From positions 1,530,501 to 1,594,500 of the forward strand of contig JAFEUB010000796.1 of NCBI GenBank assembly GCA_024529925.1: a DNA stretch of 64,000 nt. The letters run 5' to 3'. This DNA comes from Ophthalmolycus amberensis. Taxonomy: Eukaryota; Chordata; Actinopteri; Perciformes; Zoarcidae. The first letter of the stretch is position 1. Every line of letters starts with the position of its first letter. Shown piece by piece: positions 58,801 through 64,000 of the stretch. Position numbers and translations under genes: made by a program. The notes beneath the pieces are model-generated. The model saw only the letters and a program-made list of their open reading frames with translations. It was not told the DNA's origin and searched no databases.

Positions 58801-59505
58801 AAAGAGAAATGGAAAGAGTGAAGTCAGTTCAAACAAAGAGAAAGTATGAAATGAAAGAATGGAAAAGACGGATTGAGGGGGTGATTCAGTGAGAGAGACA
58901 GAGGGAGGGAGAGAAACATGGAGGGATTATTAGGGACTCTGTGTGCGGATTAGGGAGGAATGCTGAGGTCTGTCACACCAGAATGTGATCTCGCTCCGGC
59001 TTAGTGTCACTTTTCTGTCCTCCACTTCCTCTGGTCTGCTAATACAGGTTCACTCCAGCTTCCAGCCCACTTCGGTTCTCTCCTGTTACATCACTCACCT
59101 GCCTCACTGCTTGCCTCACCTCACCAAGCGCGCACATGAGATGAGATGTTCAGTGGGTGGTACAGTTGGCACACAAGACAATTTCTATGGATTTTCCATC
59201 CTGGATGCTGCAGCAAAACAAATCCAGTGTCTTTTTCTAGTTGGCTGGAGATCATGAACACTGCATTCTTTCCAGATGAAGTGATTGTACAGTATAAATC
59301 TGTTGAGGCTCACGCACATTTACACACTGACACACCAAACAAGATTGATGTTTGTTAAGTGAAATGTGTGATCGCCCAGTAAAGGCGCGTGGTGTAGTTT
59401 TGACAAAGACTTTACTAACCACCTCCCCCGTCTCTTTCTCCACCTCTCCTGCAGATCTGAGTTCGACCTGGACTATGACAGCCACCACGAGGACTACAAT
59501 GACAG
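37588..59505 (+). CDS. hnRNP C/RALY-family protein, partial (two internal exons; 3' end outside window)
   Basis: Exons 37588-37663 and 59455-59505 join in phase to encode MSMSGELKSSRS, then RAASKRASNTIYG, then SEFDLDYDSHHEDYNDR. In hnRNP C, RALY and RALYL the region just after the RRM reads D-I-N-(M/L)-(A)-(G/A)-E-P-K, then a basic K-R-x-x-x-x-x-Y, then FDLDYD or FDYDYY and a D-R end. Order, spacing and the phase-1 entry all agree with this. These proteins bind U-rich RNA in the nucleus, and this segment follows the RRM and precedes the basic and leucine-zipper regions. No RRM exon is visible in the window, so either it lies left of the window, with clec18 nested in an intron, or this transcript lacks it. 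The fit to hnRNP C (FDLDYD) is about as good as to RALYL, so I give no symbol. The intron between the exons is 21.8 kb. Confidence 0.6.
38951..38997 (+). repeat. (CA)n microsatellite, imperfect
   Basis: CA units interrupted by GA, TA and CGTA. Confidence 0.9.
39418..39562 (+). repeat. Dispersed fish repeat (ATTTCAGTCTGGACCAAA type)
   Basis: The ordered phrases catgaatgtctctacacc, gcaatccatt, gagctatttcagtctggacc and agacattgccat, then gctagcatggctaa, match a repeat seen very often in fish genomes. It has no coding capacity. The class is uncertain. Confidence 0.55.
42870..43384 (+). repeat. Dispersed repeat, copy 1 (inverted partner at 58141-58641)
   Basis: Long stretches match the reverse complement of 58141-58641. 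Examples are taaacttgcatt, cctctggttgcaaaaa, attgacaggtcgctaccacg and cagttcacaaaccaa. By eye the best blocks are roughly 75-80% identical. No reading frame is preserved. Confidence 0.8.
43809..43957 (+). repeat. (GT)n compound microsatellite, about 150 bp
   Basis: Long GT array with regularly spaced CG, AT and CATG interruptions; the longest simple repeat in the window. The long open frames here are low-complexity artefacts. Confidence 0.95.
44558..44593 (+). repeat. (CA)n microsatellite
   Basis: About 17 CA units with one AAAC interruption. Confidence 0.95.
44728..44760 (+). repeat. (CT)n microsatellite
   Basis: About 16 CT units with one CC slip. Confidence 0.95.
45405..46197. mobile_element. 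Degenerate hAT-type MITE (CAGGGC...GGGGGCCCT family)
   Basis: The left end cagggcaggaccta and the right end gggtagtgctgtgctctg are degenerate inverted termini. Both ends carry GGGGCCCC-type subterminal phrases (tttggggccccctaa and tgggggccctaagc). The flanks gcgattgg and gcgaggga resemble a worn 8-bp target duplication. The AT-rich interior has no coding capacity. Confidence 0.5.
47618..47644 (+). repeat. (CA)n microsatellite
   Basis: About 13 CA units with GC and TA interruptions. Confidence 0.9.
48574..48616. repeat. 18-bp perfect inverted repeat in the hAT relic
   Basis: aaaaagacttccgggagg (48574-48591) and its exact reverse complement (48599-48616) are separated by seven bases. It lies just upstream of the transposase remnant, where a promoter or subterminal protein-binding site would be expected. 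Confidence 0.9.
48668..49200 (+). pseudogene. Broken hAT transposase (DUF4371-like) remnant
   Basis: From 48668 the frame reads LDDCHRLAVKKHNEEVDKNR and onward to GHDET. One extra base near 48805 shifts the frame, after which SSDNPGVFKGLVDFVASLDG and FIAIQADETTDIST continue. ADETTD is the characteristic motif of the catalytic region of these hAT transposases. Around 49045-49060 the sequence jumps to ERFNALAVLSMEKELVRDMP, a segment from near the C-terminus, so most of the catalytic domain is deleted. It is non-functional. Confidence 0.88.
51584..51622 (+). repeat. (TG)n(G)n tract
   Basis: About 13 TG units run directly into 13 G residues. Confidence 0.95.
53440..54000 (-). pseudogene. LINE 3' end with reverse-transcriptase C-terminal remnant
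   Basis: The minus strand reads FRNISRMRHIPSFKVRKNVS, then a stretch ending SSCLDHCNYLYTCLS, resembling the (L)RNIARLR...SRLDYCN...L motif near the end of fish non-LTR reverse transcriptases. Further on, REHITPTLASLH matches the HITPxLxSLHWLP motif in another frame, showing decay. The 3' end caaagcactatataaata type (minus strand of 53449-53480) is typical of L2-like tails. Confidence 0.65.
55044..55190 (+). mobile_element. tRNA-derived SINE, degenerate
   Basis: Tract tagctcaccggatag resembles a pol III A box, and agttctagtccgg resembles a B box (GGTTCGANTCC) about 60 bp later. The body then reads cctttgctgcatgtcatccc and a CTCT/GTCT-rich tail, a wording common in percomorph SINEs. The tRNA part is too worn to assign a parent. 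Confidence 0.7.
55729..55759 (+). repeat. (CA)n microsatellite
   Basis: About 15 CA units with one GA interruption. Confidence 0.95.
55895..55917 (+). repeat. (CA)n microsatellite
   Basis: About 11 CA units. Confidence 0.95.
56057..56094 (+). repeat. (C)n(CA)n tract
   Basis: Thirteen C residues followed by about 13 CA units. Confidence 0.95.
56287..56340 (+). mobile_element. LINE 3' tail (TCTCAATGGGAC...TTAAATAAAGG type)
   Basis: Reads tgtatctcaatgggaccctt, then ctggttaaataaaggattca. The same tail occurs inverted at 61553-61610. No coding part is attached. Confidence 0.65.
57785..57970 (+). repeat. Dispersed fish repeat, copy B
   Basis: Same ordered phrases as copy A at 25690-25880 (tacctgcc, agctggtgaa, ttagcagct, atatttccct, gagaccaaaa), in the same orientation. 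No coding capacity. Confidence 0.6.
58141..58641 (-). repeat. Dispersed repeat, copy 2 (inverted partner of 42870-43384)
   Basis: The reverse complement aligns with 42870-43384 over about 500 bp with several small gaps. A frame that could be read across it (58220-58441) is incidental. Confidence 0.8.
59455..59505 (+). CDS. RALY-like exon: FDLDYD acidic/tyrosine motif
   Basis: Acceptor tctcctgcag after a long pyrimidine tract, donor GACAG/gtaatg. The 51 nt encode SEFDLDYDSHHEDYNDR with split codons at both ends. FDLDYD followed by a D-x-x-x-D-Y-x-D-R pattern is the family's tyrosine-rich box. The next exon should open with an M/L-(Y/F)-x-Y-like segment; I did not find it before 64000. Confidence 0.65.
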
Positions 59506-59968
59506 GTAATGTCAGAAAGCCACGCATGGCGGCTCACACACCTTATTGCTTGTCTGCGTGTCACAGGAGGCTAAAGGAAGAGGCTAAAGTGGATTATTTA
59601 TCCTTGCTGTCCCCAATAGTCTCCGCTCCCCGTCACTGTCTGCCACACAGCCGTCTGCCGTCCGTCATCCTGTCTTTGCTTGCAATGTTGCCTGTTACTG
59701 CTCAACAGCCAGGAGCTCACTTGTTACACACAGACACGCATGTGCACACTTTCTGGAAAGACACCAACCTTGTGGATTTGTGATTTGTAATCCCATTCGA
59801 GCATCGTAACTCCAGCTGAATCTCAAATGATTCTGTGTTTAGCAAACTTAGTTACCGTATATCGTTTGCTTAAGCTGCATCCATGTAACGTTACAGATGC
59901 TGCCTTGAATTTTAGAGGCAATACATTCAGAGTTTATAGCAGCTCATAGCTCTAAATCACATAGTACA
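59506..59968 (+). other. Start of the next intron of the RALY-like gene
   Basis: No exon or repeat recognised between the 59455-59505 donor and the element that follows. Confidence 0.5.
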
Positions 59969-60292
59969 TAGAGGTGGCGCAATATACCGGTATTGAAGAT
60001 AACTAAATTTTTAAAATTAAATTTTGATTTCTTATAAATAACACACATGGTGCAGTTATGGTTACAGACTCACTCCACCTCCTTACATTTGTATTTTGAG
60101 TGTCATTCATTTGCCAAAAAAGAGACAGAACTAACACAAAACAAAGTTCACAATGAATTTGATAGCCTTATCTATTTTTTGTTTTTTTTCTTTTTTTTAA
60201 TCTATATGTATTGCGATAAAATTGTTATCGTGAATTATTTTGGCCACAATAATTGTGTCTGACATTGAAAATCTGATATTGTGACAGCCCTA
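59969..60292. mobile_element. hAT-type MITE (TAGGGCTG...CAATAT family), degenerate
   Basis: The left end tagaggtggcgcaatat and the right end atattgtgacagccctа-type terminus (RC tagggctgtcacaatat) are inverted counterparts. The interior is AT-rich and non-coding, with a long T run. Flanks atagtaca and gtagctta agree at 5 of 8 positions, a possible worn target duplication. Confidence 0.5.
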
Positions 60293-61134
60293 GTAGCTTA
60301 CATAGTATATTGACATGGGGTTACTATATTTTCTGTCAATACAAATGATCTTATGATCTCATTGTTCACATCAGTGTTCGTCATACAAAATAATAAAGCT
60401 AATGACTATTATATTGCAACATTTTTAAGTTGAAACATTATTGGTGCATTGAGATATTTCTGTTACCACGTCCGTCTGTGTCACTGTGTAGTGACTGTGA
60501 AGGAAAAAATGTATTTCTCTCAGTCTCTGCCTGAAAACAAACAAAAACTGCTTTTATTTCCTGGTGTCTACACTTTAAACCAAATTGAGGGCATGAGAAG
60601 GAACCAAAAGAAAATACAATCTTCACTGAAAGACTAAGAAAGCCAAACCTCTTCACTTTTGATTGACGATATTCTAACAAAAACTCAGGCATTTATAGCT
60701 GACAAAAGCACTTTTTTCAATCTGTGAATTACTGAGACTAAAATTTTATTGAAAATCACTGCCAAACATGAACTGGTCACTTAAGAGTAAGTTAAAGTCA
60801 ATTTCCCAAAACAGATTGACAACAACCATCCGTTAGGGTTACATAATGCCCTTCAATAAAAACACCAAAACTGAGCGTATTGTTTGGGACGTGTCATGAA
60901 CTCAGTTAGTTTGCAGTGTGCGTTTACCTTTTTTATGTTACTGCAGAACACACTCTTGTGCAGTTAATAGCAGTGGTTAGGTCGATGAGGTAGTTAGTTA
61001 AAATGAGCTCCACTCAGAGTAACTCTGTATTATTGGTCCTCTGCTGAAATTGTGCAGGGACCTTCCTACAGCCCCCAGGCCTCAATCATAAACACTCCAC
61101 TCAGCACATCTGAATAAAAGCAGGCAGTCACATA
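60293..61134. other. No gene recognised
   Basis: AT-rich intronic DNA without recognisable exon or transposon. Confidence 0.5.
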
Positions 61135-61175
61135 ACACACACACACACACACACGCACACACACACACACACACA
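61135..61175 (+). repeat. (CA)n microsatellite
   Basis: About 20 CA units with one GC interruption. Confidence 0.95.
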
Positions 61176-61413
61176 GAATACACACCTCATTCTGGTGCCT
61201 TTCTCGCACATATCGATGCTCTGTTGGTCTGAGTATTAACTGTCATCTTTTCTTTGTTTTTTGCATTTGTTTTGCCTTGCTCTGCATTTTTCCATCTATG
61301 CTCAGGGGGAACACTCACCACTGATTTTCAATTTGTTTTTAACACAGTGCATGATTATTCCCCATGCTGTTGACTTGCACTATTGACAGCTGTGTGTGGA
61401 AGCGTATGTGTGC

Positions 61414-61903
61414 ATATTTATTAGGGGTGTAACGGTACGCGTATTCGTATTGAACCGTTCGGTACGAGGCTCACGGTTCGGTACGCATGACGAACCGAAT
61501 ACGTTTGGAAAAAAAAAAAATTGTATTATTATTATTTATTTTTTTTTTTTTTTTAAACCTTTATTGAGCCAGGTAGTCCCATTGAGATTAAAAATCTCTT
61601 TGTTTGCAAGATGTAAGTAACAATACTACATAACATTAAGGAGCAGTTTTTGTTTTTTATGCTTATGTGTTGCTAAGAAGACACTCCAGAAGATGGGTCA
61701 CTCAGGTATAGTTCCATCATTGTTCAAAGTCAAAGAATCACTTTATGATGTTAGTTGTAATGAATAAATATATTTTAAAATCAAGTACATTTCTCTGGCA
61801 TTTATAGTTTTCTACTGTACCGAAACGTACCGAACCGTGGCTCCACTGTATCGTACCGAACCCAACCGTGAATTTTGTGAACCGTTACACCCCTAATATT
61901 TAT
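61414..61903. mobile_element. hAT-type MITE with exact 8-bp target duplication
   Basis: Element 61422-61895. The ends taggggtgtaacgg are perfect inverted copies. Flanks at 61414-61421 and 61896-61903 are both atatttat. Subterminal GGTACG/CGTACC phrases repeat in both orientations, as is usual for this family. There is no transposase. A LINE-like tail sits inside it. Confidence 0.92.
61553..61610 (-). mobile_element. LINE 3' tail nested in the hAT MITE
   Basis: The minus strand reads tctcaatgggactacctggc, then tcaataaaggttt, the same tail type as at 56287. Immediately to its left on the + strand is a run of T, which would be the poly(A) of an insertion on the minus strand. Confidence 0.6.
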
Positions 61904-62829
61904 GCATGCACATGTATACGCCTCTGGGTGTGTGTGTGTGTTTTTTGTTTCTGTGTTTGTTTATTTTGTGGAACATCAATATGTGGGGAAAAAGACAAAT
62001 TACTTTTTTTTGTCGGCTGTCCTCTTGTGCGAACACGATAGAAAAGTGTCTTTCCACACAGATAACAGCTCCAGCTGACAAAGCTGCTTTTCGTGTGGGG
62101 TCTAATCCATAGAGACAAACACTCCCTTTCTCTCTCACACACTCACACACTTTTCTGTAATCCTCACTCGTCGCTCATTGTCTGAGCCTCCATTCTCTGA
62201 GATGACACTTCAAAGCCGGTGTAACAACACATTGTCTATCTGCCCCTGCAAACTGCTTTAAAGGACTTTAAACTCCCATAAGTCTTTGGTCTCTGTGTCT
62301 CTCCACGCGGACAATGCTCAAAGCTTCTAATCTCACACACTTATGATGGCCTAATACACTTCATCCTTATATGACATTGTGATGTGTGTGCGTCTCTGTT
62401 TGCATACTGTGGATGTGAGAAGAACACAGAATATATATAACAGGTGAAAGAGAAAAACAGAGAATATTTTTCAGGGAGTCGGGCTGACTAACTGGCTGTC
62501 AGCTCGACCAGTAATCTACATTACCATCCGACTCCAAGTCCTCGGAGCTCACAGCTCACCGTCCTGTTGTTGGCTGGCATCAAACAGCAGAAGAGCTGTT
62601 CGCTCTCATGGCTTTGCAGAAACCATGTAGGCTGTGCTCAGACTGATCCAAATATATCCAGATTGAGACGGAAAGATTGAGTTGATCAGAATGATCGAGG
62701 TTTGGTACCTGCAGGTCTGAAAAGCACTCAGTTCAGATCTCTCATAAAAAAGTCTGAGATTTAACTGGCAAAGGTCTTGACTTTCCTACCGTAGACCATA
62801 ACATTAGTCATAACTGTTTTTTTGTGTGG
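61904..62829. other. No gene recognised
   Basis: Intronic sequence, including CT- and CA-rich patches. I see no exon continuing the RALY-like gene. Confidence 0.5.
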
Positions 62830-63102
62830 TTGCGGGCTGTCAGGAGTCGTTATACGCTGTGCGTGCAGGCGTCTGTTCAATCATTTTTTGTGGCGTTTCA
62901 GCCAGCACCAAGCAAACACTGTCACTACTGTTCGCTGCAGTAGATGGAAAGCTCATCATCTCATCATTCCCTGTTCCCTCTCTCTTGTCTAAGGAGGTAT
63001 GAGACAGGAAAACTTGTTGTATATTCCTGGGAAGGGTCCTTCCCCCGGACGGTCCTCTGGAGCCTGACCAACGGTCAGCGTATCCCACTTCAGGCACCAA
63101 AT
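62830..63102 (-). mobile_element. Leader region of a truncated retrovirus-like element
   Basis: Directly next to the LTR, after three bases, the minus strand reads TGGTGCCTGAAGTGGGAT, which has the length and TGG start of a primer-binding site. Beyond it lies leader-like sequence. A frame of 104 codons (62840-63154) runs across LTR, primer site and leader, so it is not a genuine gag start. I could not recognise gag, pol or env, and the element seems truncated near 62830. Confidence 0.55.
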
Positions 63103-63503
63103 TGTTGTGGAATATTTCCTTGACAAGTTCAGGAGTGAAGTTGGTTTTATCCAAAATGCTTAATGTTAAACAGAGTCTCGATGAATGATCAAAGTTTCAA
63201 AAAGTCAATTTAATGTTTGCAAACAGAGAACACAAAAACACCACCACGTATTGCAGTGAACTGTGAATATGCTCTAAAGACGCAGAATCAAAACAAGGTA
63301 TTTATACTCAGGCCAGAGGAGACAGATAACACACAGGAGACTGACACAGAAATGTTTAGTCTAACAAGAAGCAGTTGATTACAGAAAGAGCACGTCGGTT
63401 GAAAGATAGAATAAGATAGAAAAGTGACCTCTGTACCAGAACAAATATGTCAATGTGTCCAGACATCCAGACGCCTGTGAAAATGAATTTTCTAACAGCA
63501 ACA
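63103..63503 (-). mobile_element. Long terminal repeat of an endogenous retrovirus-like element
   Basis: About 401 bp starting TGTTG and ending CAACA on the + strand. On the minus strand it carries a TATA box (TATAAATA at 63299-63306) and, about 90 bp later, ATTAAA (63209-63214), giving the order expected for U3, R and U5. A primer-binding-site-like sequence follows its minus-strand 3' end. Only this LTR is visible in the window. The boundary at 63503 is an estimate from the TG...CA rule and short inverted ends. Confidence 0.65.
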
Positions 63504-64000
63504 TCTCACACAGAACATATGATGAGGACATGTTAAAACATTTTTACCATTACAGGGCAAGTGTCAATTTTAGCAAAAAATGTAATTAATTCATTCTTTT
63601 TAAATGTATCCATCCATCAATATTCTGCCACTTTAATTGATTATTATAACTACTTTGTTATAAACAGCTGAGATGTATATAAATGTCAATGATTTCATGT
63701 TTGATAGATAATCGCGGGCCCAATTGTCCCACGTCATCACTTGACCGGCAGTATGACCATGAAAAAGGCGTTACTTTTCATTCTGTGGTCTTAGTATGGT
63801 CTTTAAACGTTTTTGAATCCCTTTCTGCTTCAGTCACAACATCACTTCTATTTCTACTGAAACAGTGTGGTTTCTGTAAGCACTATAGAGTTTGACTGTG
63901 ATACACCCCATGTCACCAGCACTACTAGCCTGGCAGCGAGCTATTGATTGGCCCTGACAGAACCAATTACATTCAGTGACAGTTCGAGACATAGAGCTGT
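63504..64000. other. No gene recognised; right edge of window
   Basis: AT-rich sequence beyond the LTR. No exon of the RALY-like gene or other feature is evident. Confidence 0.5.

Larger units (their letters stand above)
37664..59454 (+). other. 21.8-kb intron of the RALY-like gene
   Basis: No further exon could be supported. The named repeats and mobile elements within it are listed separately. Stretches such as 37664-38950, 39990-42869, 46206-48175, 49609-51580, 51830-53440 and 54000-55040 hold no recognisable gene or transposon. Confidence 0.55.

Noticed and set aside
62840..63154. Minus-strand 104-codon frame as a gag gene
   Set aside because: It begins inside the LTR and crosses the primer-binding-site-like sequence, so it cannot be a normal gag start; no gag motif was recognised.
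1..64000. CRISPR arrays, operons, riboswitches or prokaryotic features
   Set aside because: Intron-exon structure, vertebrate gene families and fish-type repeats show this is animal nuclear DNA; no such features were seen.

Overview
The window looks like teleost fish genomic DNA. It is AT-rich, has spliced genes with GT-AG introns, many CA/GT microsatellites, hAT-type transposon relics with 8-bp target duplications, decayed LINE tails and a tRNA-derived SINE. Most of it is intronic or intergenic, and most open frames of 60-100 codons in it are chance frames. All calls were made by eye from the sequence; nothing was aligned or searched.

Region 1 (about 2.7-13.6 kb, + strand) holds one complete gene, read here as clec18. 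Twelve coding exons join in phase into 445 codons: signal peptide, CAP/SCP domain, two EGF-like repeats, C-type lectin domain. Length, domain order and motifs (HYTQLVW, NPCRMSC, QPDN, WND) fit the CLEC18 family. Intron 7 begins with GC instead of GT. Intron 11 carries an antisense LINE reverse-transcriptase relic, and exon 2 lies between a CA tract and a GT tract.

Region 2 (about 13.6-32.5 kb) has no gene I can support. It contains transposon relics, dispersed repeats, a long near-perfect hairpin (26058-26124), two weak exon-like segments, and stretches with TAATTA-type motifs that resemble conserved non-coding elements.

Region 3 (about 32.6 kb to the right edge, + strand) holds part of a second gene. 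Exons at 37588-37663 and 59455-59505 encode the stretch that follows the RNA-recognition motif in the hnRNP C/RALY/RALYL family. No RRM exon was found in the window. A candidate first exon ending at 32909 would join in phase and give a start codon with no RRM. The gene runs off the right edge. Its 21.8-kb intron is full of repeats, including a 1417-bp hAT relic with an exact 8-bp target duplication.

Region 4 (59.5-64 kb) has further hAT-type elements, one with a LINE tail inside it, and a minus-strand LTR with an adjoining primer-binding-site-like sequence from an old retrovirus-like element.

The two genes show no evident functional link. The most interesting points are the possible RRM-less start of the RALY-like gene, the GC-AG intron and repeat-flanked exon 2 of clec18, the hairpin at 26.1 kb, and the homeodomain-type palindrome at 22.1 kb.
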